From Roridomyces roridus (lineage: Eukaryota; Basidiomycota; Agaricomycetes; Agaricales; Mycenaceae): a stretch of 64,000 nucleotides of DNA. Below, one piece after another: positions 47,563-57,224 of this stretch (position 1 is its first letter; every line of letters starts with the position of its first letter). A program made the position numbers and the translations under genes. The stretch spans positions 1 to 64,000 of the forward strand of contig JARKIF010000047.1 of the NCBI GenBank assembly GCA_029378245.1, read 5' to 3'. The notes under the pieces are model-generated. The model ran no database searches. It saw only the letters and a program-made list of their open reading frames with translations, and had not been told where the DNA came from.

Positions 47563-50500
47563 ATGCGTAGATACAAGTCTCGCTCCCGCAAATACACGGT
47601 CATTAGCGCCGGGCCTTCAACCGACCCCTGCAACTCGGCGCCAGCCAAGAGGCTTTGTCTGGGTCCAACGGCCCTGGCGCACTATCAAGACCAGCGTGCC
47701 GTATCGCGTCAAGAGAATTGGGAAGGTGAGTGGCCTCTGGAAAGGAGGAAACTCTCCTCATTCAGTCTAGTCATGTCGACCACCAGCCGTCAAAACCTGC
47801 TGGCCCTGCAGGACATGGTTGCCGACAACGACTTTGACGGGACCAACTTCCCTGGCGTTCATACGGTTGCAAGCGTGATGGATGGGACTACGGAAGCGCA
47901 GCTCAGTCATGCTGGTGGAGAGCACGGTGATACCTTGGAGGACATCATTGAGATGACTGAGCGGGCAAAGTCAGTGTTTTTCTGTTTCATATTCAATGGG
48001 AATTATCACTGACCTTGGCTCAGGACGCGATGCAAGGACACGCGAACTCGCCGAGACCGCACTCAGCGCCGAAACGATGCTTTTGCTGCGCAGATGGATG
48101 GAATCCTCAAGGCCTACTCAAGCTTCCGTGCCCGTGGTAGACCTGTGGAGGAGGATGATGATGGCGACCCCGAGTTTTACACTGTGCTGGTGGTGGACAT
48201 TTTCAGTGCGTTCCATCTTTGTTTTCCTTTCACTTGGCTTACGACGGATGGTAGCGGAGTCGAGTCAGACGCTGTCCCTGCCCAAAGGGAGCGGAGGATA
48301 TTCTGCCGCACTTGTACGACTCGGCCTTGTACCCTCAGCCCCGTGGACTCCTAAATTTGTTTTCACCATGGCTGCACTCGACTTCTACCGCGTAGCCCAT
48401 GCCCGCTGTCCCCAATTCTCAATCTATGCGTTCACGAAGACCCTGGCGGATTTGCACGGAGTATGTATGCCCTTCCCTCCCATATTTGATCTGACTCTCG
48501 CTACAGGTTGCTCCTCGTTCCACCATGCACCAGCATTTCTCCATTGCCCTCGATCTGTATCTTGACTTGCGCCGCCGTACCGAGGCTCAAGTACTGAAAC
48601 ATCTAGGCCGCGACGACCCGGCGTGGCGGATGAAGAACTGTTGCCCAGCATGCACGTACAAGCTGGAGGGCGAGGAGCAGCTGATCTTCAGCATGCTTGT
48701 GACGATGGACGGGAACGACTCCCTCAAGAGGGTCCTACGACGAGGGCCCGACTCCGACGGCCCCGGAGATTCCAACGAACGGTACGACAACCGCGACGCG
48801 AGCGATGGGTACTATCTACCCCGTGAGAAGGTAGATGAGTGGGCACGGCGACGTCTGGCAGATGTATTGCCCTCGGACGACAATGTGAGTCTCGCATGAA
48901 CGACAAACTATGCCGACTAAATGAATGCACAGGGAGCAGAGAATCCTTGCAAAGAGCGTTGGAAGAACATGCTCAATGACGTGACGGCCAAGATGTGGGG
49001 TATATTCGACGAGACTGGGATTTTTCTCTGTCTGTGTCGTCATGGGTTTGCGCTGGTGCTGGTGGATATGCTGCGGAGCGGCGAGCTGTATGTGTTCTTT
49101 TCCGTTCCGAATATCTGTACTGATCAGTCTTGTCCAGGTCGAAATATCCTCTTGCCGTCGTCGAGCATCTACTCAAGCACTTTGGCGTCGATTTAGGGGT
49201 GGGATACGACATTGGGTGCCACTTTTGCACCACCCTCGACAAAAGCGACCTCGGACCCGACGCACGCAAAGCTCGAGTTCGCTGCCTTGTCGGTGCATTC
49301 CACGGCCACGCCCACAACCGCCTTTGCCAAGTTTGTTTCTTGGCTTTATATGTCAAGGGGCTCGGGATCGAGGACTTGGAGGGCTGCGAGCGGCGCTTCT
49401 CGAGAAGCAATGCATTGGCCGGCTGCTGCCGTCGCGCCAGTCGTTTTCATCGTCAGCAAGAGATCACCAGCTATTTCAAGCATATGGATGATTTCGACGT
49501 GTACGCGTCCTTGGGTACGTTTTTTACTCGGTCCTTTCCGCACCGTCACTGACAGGCTTTGGTAGCTACGTTCCTATGCTCAAACTACGAGCAGTCCCTG
49601 AAAATCCTGGACGACGACCAGATTGTGAGGAGGCTGATGTGGGAGGAGGAGGTCGTGGATGGGGAGGAGTTTGTGCAGGCGCTTGCAGACGAGAAGGCGT
49701 ACCTGACTGAGCTGTGGAAGAGTTCCAAAAAGACGGTGGAGACGGTGGAGACGCGCTACGTCGCCTGCCTGGCAACCTTTGCCGCTGACTCGTGAGTCCT
49801 CCACATTTAACCTCAGGACCGTCTCTAACCTTGGTGTGCAGTGACAAAGTCGCACAACTCAGGGCTGCTGTTCGTCTCGCAAAAAGCGATGGGGCTGCCT
49901 TCACTCCCGGGAAGAGCAAGAACGAGATCGCACTCAAGCATGCTTTGGAGAAGAGGGAGCGTACAGCCGGAACGTTGGCAGAGATCGAGCAAGAGCTGGG
50001 GATCGAAACCCGCTGGACCCCCGAGAACCCACGGTACATTGCCGCCAAGAAGGAAGCATGCTTCCTCGAGTATCAGCGAGCTCTGGATCGACTGGAGCTT
50101 CTCGTCGTAGAGCGTCTCTTTGAGCTCACCAAGATGAATCAGTCCGGGACGGGTGAGTCTTTTTATTTATCCATTCATCTGTGTACTGACTGTGATGGTA
50201 GGCTACAAGATGCGCAAGCATATCGCAAAATCCCTACAAGCGCGTTCGAAGGCTGTACGAAACGCCGTGGCCAAGTACAACGCCGCAGCCGCCGCAGTTA
50301 CTCCTCCACGCGACCCTGTCGACATTGAGAAAGTTCTCGAATATGCGTTTCTGGCCGACTTCGACCTACTCCGCCACAGTCACCACGATGTTAGCCGACA
50401 GTACTGGGCCCGCCCCGCCTATCGTTCTGTCATGAACCGATGGTTCCGGCTGGAGCGCGCGCGCGAGGAGATAAAACGACTGGACCTTGAGATCCGTCGT

Positions 50501-51034
50501 TTTGTCACTTGGATGCGCGACGAGGGGGTATTCCTTCGTAAACGCGAGGCGGCTCTGCGGCGGACTGAGGGCAAGACGGAGGATCAGGTCGAGGAGGACT
50601 TTGCGTTGGCAGTGCATCTCCAGGAGTATCGGATGCGGCGTGCACGTTTCGAGCAGTCGCACATGATGCGGCTGCATGCGTTGAAGAGGAAGTGGGGTGC
50701 TCGGTGCACCGCGTCATTGACGCCTGGAGTGCCCCTCCAGCCTGTCTCTACACCTACGGTGGTGGTGGGTCGGGACGATCTGTCTAGCGATGCGTTGCAG
50801 GCTGCGGAGAGGGAACAGGAGGACATGCAGGTGGATATGGGTGCGGGGGTCATGCCAGAGCCGGGAATGGCAGGAGCAGCGGAGCGGCAGACTGAGGGAG
50901 ATGGGGAAGTGTCAGACGACGGTGGCTCGGACATTGGTGATGATGCGCACGACGAGCACGTGTCGGAGATGCTATTCCAGATCGCGGGGCTCGGGATTGA
51001 TGCTGAGGAACGTGGGGAGAGCATTGCGGGGTAG
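47563..51034 (+). CDS. KDZ transposase, 1,009 aa, intact
   Basis: Ten exons (47563-47725, 47771-47969, 48024-48205, 48255-48460, 48507-48884, 48933-49087, 49138-49514, 49566-49791, 49842-50152, 50202-51034) with GT-AG introns of about 45-55 nt give one open frame. Family landmarks appear in order: LVRLGLVPSAPWTPKFVF, DLYLDLRRRTEAQV, the Cys pair CPACTYKLEGE, MLVTMDGNDSLKR (first acidic site), LPREKVDEWAR, VGYDIGCHF (second acidic site), AFHGHAHNRLCQV, and EGCERRFSRSNALA (glutamate). The last four motifs form the presumed RNase H-fold catalytic core. The C-terminus is a long charged helical region. KDZ transposases move their element by cut-and-paste. With terminal repeats present, this copy could be active. 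It ends 29 bp before the inner inverted repeat. Confidence 0.92.
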
Positions 51035-51062
51035 GTACAATGGGGTACAATGTCAGTAAAAA

Positions 51063-51306
51063 TGGACTTCCTTTCTGGGCTAAGATCAAATGATGGATCA
51101 CTCGGCAACGGCTTCTATTGCAATACCCTCTACTTACTTATACTTACACTGTGCAAGTCTTTAGGTGAGCTATTGCAACTTTATTGCAGCATTTATTGCG
51201 CTATTTATTGCAGCAAGGGGAAAATCGCTACTTCCCTTCCAATTAGAAGGGACACTCACCCCGGTCGTCCTCTCTTATTAGAAGGGTTATATAGGTCCCA
51301 GAGGTG
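51063..51306. repeat. Inner inverted repeat of the KDZ element, right copy
   Basis: This is the reverse-complement partner of 39120-39363 (244 bp, one mismatch seen). It starts 29 bp after the transposase stop. It carries repeated TATTGCA motifs. The U2-like GGCTAAGATCAA is at about 51078-51091. Confidence 0.92.
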
Positions 51307-51404
51307 TGGGGGTTGTAAATACATGGAGTGCATGGGAGGGAGTGCTGCAATAGTTCCATGAAGATTCCAAAGAATTGAGGGAATGGTGCTAAAGGTATAA
51401 AGGC

Positions 51405-51510
51405 AACAAAAATGGGATGGGGGTACTGGGATTTGAACTTGCGACCTTGGCAAAAACACATAATAAGGGGAGAATTATTAGAGAGATAAGTAACCAATAG
51501 ACTAGACAAC
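51405..51510 (-). repeat. tRNA-like sequence in the right KDZ arm (probable SINE)
   Basis: On the minus strand TAGTCTATTGGTTACTTATC (A-box-like, about 51482-51503) is followed about 45 nt later by GGTCGCAAGTTCAAATCCC (B-box-like, about 51429-51447). The left arm lacks this segment. There is no paired acceptor stem, so it is not a working tRNA. A tRNA-derived SINE is likely. Confidence 0.45.
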
Positions 51511-52040
51511 CAATACCTTGAAGCAGTGGGGAGTCATCTCAGCTACCAGGTACACCTCCTTTGCTAACCCACCAGACCTACCATGCCGCTGTGCCCTAAA
51601 ACATCACCATCAAAACACCCTGAGCAATAGGCCATACATTTTGAACAATGTAATACAGGCATTTCATTTTTCTGAAGCCGGGGTTTGGAAAGTATTTTGC
51701 ATTTTGTGAGCCAGCCAGGCATTTTGAGCCAGTATTGTATAGGGTGATTCTGTAGCTGCAAATCAGCTCTACAACTTTGATTTTTTGATCCCCGATCATT
51801 TCTGATCCATGCCGAGCATGTGTAGTCAATTGATGCAGTGGTATCAGTCATCTCCGGAGCCATTGATGGCAATTTAAGATATTAATATCAATTACCCATT
51901 AAATAGAGCTTAACCGAGAGTTAATCTGGTTGTTCAGTATACCCGATACTGCCCCAGGATGCCGCCCTGATCCCTGTGATGGATACGGTCAGAGATAAGA
52001 GATTCAGTGCCTTTTGGGTATAGATAATATTTAACGTGTT
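51511..52040. other. Right non-coding arm of the KDZ transposon
   Basis: AT-rich arm DNA with no gene. The outer part mirrors the left arm (TGATTTTTTGATCCCCGATC opposite GGGGGATCAAAAAAAATCA). It is about 1 kb shorter than the left arm. Confidence 0.5.
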
Positions 52041-52103
52041 CTTTTGCAATACCTACGGATGATTAGTAACGTGTTTTTTGCAAAAGTTTTACTGTATCTA
52101 GTG

Positions 52104-53550
52104 CCGGAGGTGCAGTGGAAATGAGTGTTGAGTGGTCGATGCGTGGTGGTGGGAAGCAAGAGGCATGCCCGGTGCCGATCGAGCTGTCAACGGAACGGGC
52201 ATCGGTCCGAGCTGTCAAACATCTCCGTTCCGTTTCCGTGAGCAACGTAAACCAACGGTGCGGAATCTGCAGGGGGGACAACGAGGGGGGACAGGACGAT
52301 GCTGGGGACAATGTACATGGAAAATTACTACATGCTATCTGCAGAATAATATTGGTTGATTGTGGTCCTGGGCGGCGGAGATGGTAACACGGAACGCCGG
52401 CGGAGCTGGCTCTGGGCAGCTAGATCTATGTTCAACGTGTAAGGGTAATTGACAAAGAGACAGCCAAATCGAGCGAGAACAGCCCAAAAATTACCAAAAA
52501 TGGAACTGATTCCACCACCGACACTGACGTCATCGAAAAAGTTCGACCCCCACTCTGGCGGGAAAACGGCCGATAAGACCGAGCTTAAAAATAAAATTTT
52601 AAGACTCGGAATCTCGATTGCGAGAACGGCTCTGCCACTTGGAGTGCGTCCGGGAGTTGAGATAACAGGACCACCGGGATTCTGGGTGATGGCGGTGATG
52701 TGCCGATCGGCATGTCACCGATGTCGTCATCTTCATCAAATGATCAAATGATCACGCTCCTGTATGATGCTCCTGTCTCTTGCCTGTCTCTGCCCACCCC
52801 TGCTAACCCGACAAGCTTGGAGCAACCCGACCACTGTACTCCAGAGTCCAATACCCCCTGCGCAGCGGCCCTGCTGTCGCCCTTGACGCCACGCAAACGT
52901 CACCAGCACCCAGTCACCCTAGTAGTACGGTTACCGAGTCACAACGACCCACGTACGAGGCTGCTCGATGAGCCTGAGATTGTGCGTGCCCTTCTTCGCT
53001 CGTCGACTGACCTTGCCCTTCTCGCCAATCGTCGCGCTCAAGCCTTGACCACGCCGCTTCCTTCGCAGCCATTTCCCGCTTCGAAGCCCGACCTCGCTTC
53101 CCGACCTCGCAGCGTGCGCGCCGCAGTCCCCTGGTCCCACCCGCTCACATGTCGCCGCACACAGCCGTCTGAGTGCGCTTCTGTGCTTGTAACATCATCC
53201 CCTCGCACGCCCCGCCGTACCGCATGTCCAGAAACAAACAAAAAAAATGATCCGTCGCGACCTTTGTCCCAGCGTTCGACAACCCCCTCATCTCTCACCC
53301 GCCGCCTGCTCACATTGCATTCATGTGCGCTCCACCCGCCTTGCCCTCATCTTCTTTTCCTTGCCTTACCTACTTGTGACATTCTGTTTACCTTGCAATA
53401 CAATAATACTTTCTAATGCATTGGCGCTCTGAGTCGGTCGTGAATGGTGATATCAGGCGGGGATGTTGGCCGCGATGACAGCCGAAACGGCAGATCACCG
53501 CAGCACAGCCATCAAAGTCCCGGTGGTCCTGTTATCTCAACTCCCGAACT
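52104..53550. other. Intergenic stretch without a confident gene
   Basis: A 238-codon Pro/Ser/Arg-rich frame (52700-53416) has no recognisable domain and a composition typical of non-coding reads. Nothing else stands out. Confidence 0.4.
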
Positions 53551-55038
53551 TTGTGGCCACTTGGAGGCTTCTTCGCTGGTTTTCGCGGGGCCAAGGAGTG
53601 CATTCTCTCTCCAGTCCGTCGACTACCTTGCGAGCTGGTCGAGGAAATTTTTACGTGGTCACTCCCCATCCTCCAGGACGCGATAGACCATCAGGGTCAC
53701 CGCACTATAGAGAGCCCGTGGGTTCTGACTCACGTATGCAGCTCATGGCATGCGGTGGCTATTTCGGCATCTGCCTTGTGGTCGCTGCTTATTATCCATT
53801 ACAACAAGCACCATTATCCTCTCCAGGCCATCGAGGTCCATGTTCAGCGTGCGCGAAAGCTTCACGTACATTTCTATGCGTCCCTCGAGCACGACGCAGA
53901 TTCCCAGATCCAAATGCTTCGCTACCTGATTGAACATTCGGTTCACTGGGAAGAAGCTTGTCTGGAAGTAACGGCAGAGTTGGCGCCCCTACTTCTCTCG
54001 CTTCGCGACCGCATCCCTGCATTGCGCAAGATTTGGTTGGATTGGATCGACGAAGATGGTGAAGCAGCGGCGCCGTCGCTTGATTACTTGCAAAGTGCAA
54101 GCTCCTTGGTTGATTTGGGCCTCTACCGTCGGGCTTTACCTGTAATCGTCTTCCCTCCGGTAAACCAACTTACTCGATACCATGTTGAAGGAGCCTGCTG
54201 GAACACACATTGGGCGATTCTGAAGGCCAACCCCAATCTCGTTGTGGCACACATCAGTGACTTTCGCGCAGCGCCCGAATGGGATGCCCCCAGCGAGGTC
54301 ATCCACTTGTCGCGGCTTCGATGTCTGTATGTATCACACATCGGCGTCCTCCCGTTTCTTAGGCTGCCTTGCCTGGAGCAAATTACGCTAGGATGTCCTC
54401 AGGATCAGACAACCATCGACGGCGCAATCTTGGATCGGTTCATATCAGACACCTCGAGTCGACTTCGAAGGCTTGGTCTCAGAGGTCAACCGCACCGGGA
54501 CTTTGTGCGTGCCATCGTTCAGAGATACACTTCGATCACCGAGCTCGCGATCCTAATTCGACCTGTAACGGGTTCCCATTCAAACAGATTCGACGATGAC
54601 TCCGACGAAACTGTCCTCGATTTGGCTAATTTGTTGGATGTATCCGGTGACGTGGTTGTTGCTCCACGTCTATCCCACTTCTACCTCGCATTCGAAGGCG
54701 CCTTGTCGCTTTCCAACGTCGGCTATGGATCCTACCTCCAAATGCTGACATCGCGGCTGAATCTACTCCCTCGTACCCTTCAAGCAGCGACGATCTTTTA
54801 TGAGTGCGAACTCGAACCAACTGCCGACTTGATCCCGGCTCCCCACGCCGAATTGGAGTTACTTGCCCAAGCCGGCGTTGGTTTTTCTTGCTCGCAAGCG
54901 GCCAGTTTCATCGGGGATTCAGGTGTTATGCTGCGCTGGATGTGTGCACAAGAGTGGCCTTATGATTATACAGTTCAGGTATGCCGGTCTTCTATTGGGT
55001 TGTGCGCATGTCGGAAAAACCCCAAAATGCTTACATAG
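53551..55038 (+). CDS. F-box/leucine-rich protein, the only uninterrupted family copy
   Basis: A single 495-codon frame. The F-box is near the start (VRRLPCELVEEIFTWSLP, about residues 22-39), followed by the family motif SPWVLTHVCSSWHAVAISA, then HVQRARKLHVHFYASLEHDA, MLRYLIEHSVHWEEA, and the leucine-rich tail (LSRLRCLYVSHIGVLPFLRL, LEQITLG, RLRRLGLRG, LSHFYLAFEGALSL, MLTSRLNLLPRTLQAATIFY), ending near MLRWMCAQEWPYDYTVQ. The N-terminal CxxC and coiled-coil parts of the paralogues are missing, so either the start is truncated or an upstream exon was not found. The last roughly 20 residues are not family-like, and the stop (55036-55038) lies at the edge of a candidate inverted-repeat element. 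It probably acts as an SCF substrate adaptor in nucleus or cytosol. The substrate is unknown. Confidence 0.85.
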   Translation: MWPLGGFFAGFRGAKECILSPVRRLPCELVEEIFTWSLPILQDAIDHQGHRTIESPWVLTHVCSSWHAVAISASALWSLLIIHYNKHHYPLQAIEVHVQRARKLHVHFYASLEHDADSQIQMLRYLIEHSVHWEEACLEVTAELAPLLLSLRDRIPALRKIWLDWIDEDGEAAAPSLDYLQSASSLVDLGLYRRALPVIVFPPVNQLTRYHVEGACWNTHWAILKANPNLVVAHISDFRAAPEWDAPSEVIHLSRLRCLYVSHIGVLPFLRLPCLEQITLGCPQDQTTIDGAILDRFISDTSSRLRRLGLRGQPHRDFVRAIVQRYTSITELAILIRPVTGSHSNRFDDDSDETVLDLANLLDVSGDVVVAPRLSHFYLAFEGALSLSNVGYGSYLQMLTSRLNLLPRTLQAATIFYECELEPTADLIPAPHAELELLAQAGVGFSCSQAASFIGDSGVMLRWMCAQEWPYDYTVQVCRSSIGLCACRKNPKMLT

Positions 55039-56506
55039 GATTATAATTGATTACGGGATTGCCGTGGATTCCAACCTGTTGTAATCAACCCGGGGTGGAT
55101 TCTAACCGCTTGTAATCCGTTCTGAGCTAACCCCTGGTTCACAACGGCTTGCCTGTGCTTACGGGATTGGTTGTCGGCTACACTTGAGAACCGAGGCACA
55201 TACATAGAAATTGAACCTGTGCCACTATGCTGACGATTCTCATTCCTCAAGACCACATGGAAGCGGAAATTCGAGACAAGCCAGCGTTTCGTCCAGGGTG
55301 GAGCCATGACGTCAGGTTTGATTTAAGGTGTGAGTCCGAGATCACCCGATTGCTGTCGCCGCACCTTTCCTCTCCCTCCTTCCCATGGCCACACCTGCAG
55401 AGTCCGGACAACCTCCTCGTTGCCCACCTCCTCGACATCCTCAGCAGCATCGCTCTCGCCCTCGACTCTCACTTCACGTCTTGGAGCCTCTGGGAGTCTG
55501 ACCTCATCCTGTGTGGTGGAGAGTGGGGCCATGTCAGGGCAGGTGGAGCTTCGGTATATAAGAGGCGATGTGCTCCCTGGCTTGCTTCGTTTCTTGTCTA
55601 CAACCACCACAATGCCCCCAGCAACCGCTCACGCTGCTACGCTCCCAATCACGGCATAGTTTGCGCATTTGCACTATGACGAGTATGACGGGACGACCAG
55701 ACAGACCTCTTTGCCAAGTCAAGGTATGTCCTGCGTGTCCTTGTCAGCCCTCTTAGTGATACTCATCGACACTTGCCAAGTCGTGGGCCTTCCTCGCGCC
55801 GCCGACGAGAAGACATGGAGCGCGCGCCAACTGCGCCGTCCGGTGCGTAGTTGCCTTCTTTTGTCGTCGCCGTCTTACTGACCGCTGTGCATCAAAGCTA
55901 TCATTATGTTGTTCTACTCCCCTGACAGGCAGCTTCGCCAACGCGGCACGATGGGCACCTGGACGACCTTGTCACCTTGATGGCGATCGGGATGACCAGA
56001 ACTGGTATGTCGTATCCGTTGCTCCTTGTTTTGTACTCATCATTTGGATCTTGACTAGCCATCTCGTCAACCGACACCGGGCCCTTCGAATGCTCAGCAC
56101 CGTCCTCCGGTATGCCCTACTATCCGTTTCTCCTCGTCTTTACTCATTCTCTTCACTAGCCATCCCTTTGACCGGCACCGGGGCCTTCTTTCGCGAAAGC
56201 CTCTCGAGCGTCAAGGCCCTCGTTCCGCGTCAATCCTTACCTCCTCATCAACGTCGATTTTCTTCTCCCTCGCGTCGTCGATCCCCATCTCCTTCTCACC
56301 GCGGCAACCCGTGGCACCGTTGCGGACCAGTGCATCGTGGGGTTGAATATGTAGTGTATGTAATGACGGGTCGGCCGTGCGCCGACCTGAATGTATTTTT
56401 TTATTGCCCAATCAAGTCCATTATAATGGATTGTGAGTGTCGTTTGTGTTGCAAGGCTGTGATCCGTTGCAATCCACCCTCTGGATTGTAAGCGGTTCTA
56501 ATCCTA
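55037..56506 (+). other. Candidate inverted-repeat element holding a possible small spliced gene
   Basis: The left edge starts AGGATTATAATTGATTAC. The right edge in reverse complement starts AGGATTAGAACCGCTTAC. Both continue with GTGGATT-(C/G)-CAAC, although spacing differs and no target duplication was found. Inside, a TATATAAG box at about 55555 precedes a chain of short open segments with GT-AG borders (LHYDEYDGTTRQTSLPSQ, then VVGLPRAADEKTWSARQLRR). I do not recognise the product. Both the element and the gene are tentative. Confidence 0.3.
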
Positions 56507-56740
56507 AAGTGATGCGACAGAAGCCACAAAATTATTCTGGGATTACAACGTCTTGTATTCACTTACATGCCTATCTAATCAGATCTGGATTTTTCCGACA
56601 CACTCTGAAGCCCTGTTTTAGTGATCGAGCTGCTGACGATATGAGGAATTCACCCCTCAGAGGGTTCATGATCACTGGACGAGATAACTGTATTGTACTA
56701 TTGTACTCGCACCTGGAAGCGCTACTCGCAAGTACCTGCA

Positions 56741-57180
56741 TCACACGGTGAATCCAGGGCTGGTCCATACGTTGTTCACGTCGGTGGAGTACAAGGTATG
56801 AGCCCCCTCGAGGGTCTTGACCGCCTGCGCTACAAACACTTCCACTTCAAGGTTGCTGCTGAGCTGCAAGGCAGGGGTAAATTATTGATCGTCAAAGAAA
56901 AAAGGAACTGGAGTAAAAAGAAAGGACTCGTACATCAGTGGTCAGTGGTTTGCATTCCGTCATGGAAATTACAGCCGGCTGGGAGGAGGCATAACCTGAT
57001 GCTGCGACAGCATCCGCGTCGCCGTTCAACTGCTGCAGTGTTGAAAATCATGTCTGCAAATAACGTTAACGAGGAACGCACCAGCCTCATATCATTGATT
57101 GGAAGTAGTGACCCCAAAACGTCAAGGAAGGTGGGAGCGATGGAGACACGAGAGAACGGGATCACGGCGTCCATTGGAGG
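56741..57180 (-). pseudogene. Truncated copy of the unrecognised gene at 20.0-21.1 kb
   Basis: The minus strand reads SIAPTFLDVLGSLLPINDMR, then after an intron QLNGDADAVAASGYASSQPA ... MTECKPLTTD, then QLSSNLEVEVFVAQAVKTLE ... WTSPGFTV (stop 56741-56743). These match the last three exons of the gene at 20044-21118, including intron positions. The 5' two-thirds is missing. It abuts the 3' end of the S41 peptidase gene. Confidence 0.75.
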
Positions 57181-57224
57181 TAGATGAAAGTACCATAACG
57201 AATACAAAAAAGCCATTTGTTTGC

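Larger units (their letters stand above)
37247..52103. mobile_element. 14.86-kb KDZ (Kyakuja-Dileera-Zisupton) DNA transposon
   Basis: The ends carry inverted repeats. TACAGTAAAACTTTTGCAAA then CATCCGTAGGTATTGCAAAAG sits at 37254-37311 and is mirrored at about 52041-52097. Similarity is patchy but continues about 400 bp inward (AAATCAAAGTTGTAGAGC). The likely outermost bases are CA...TG, flanked by CCGGAGG on both sides (37240-37246, 52104-52110). An 8-bp duplication would have one mismatch (T/G). The element carries an intact KDZ transposase (plus strand) and three minus-strand genes, including a TET/JBP dioxygenase. Linkage of KDZ transposases with TET/JBP genes in mushroom genomes is published for the family. 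Subterminal arms hold many copies of TATTGCA, plausible transposase-binding sites, and a nearly identical 244-bp inner inverted repeat. Confidence 0.9.

Noticed and set aside
51083..51106. Similarity of TGGATCACTCGGC to animal 5.8S rRNA
   Set aside because: Only about 13 bp, and fungal 5.8S differs at this position; treated as chance.
52700..53416. 238-codon Pro/Ser-rich frame
   Set aside because: Low-complexity composition and no conserved motif or intron pattern.
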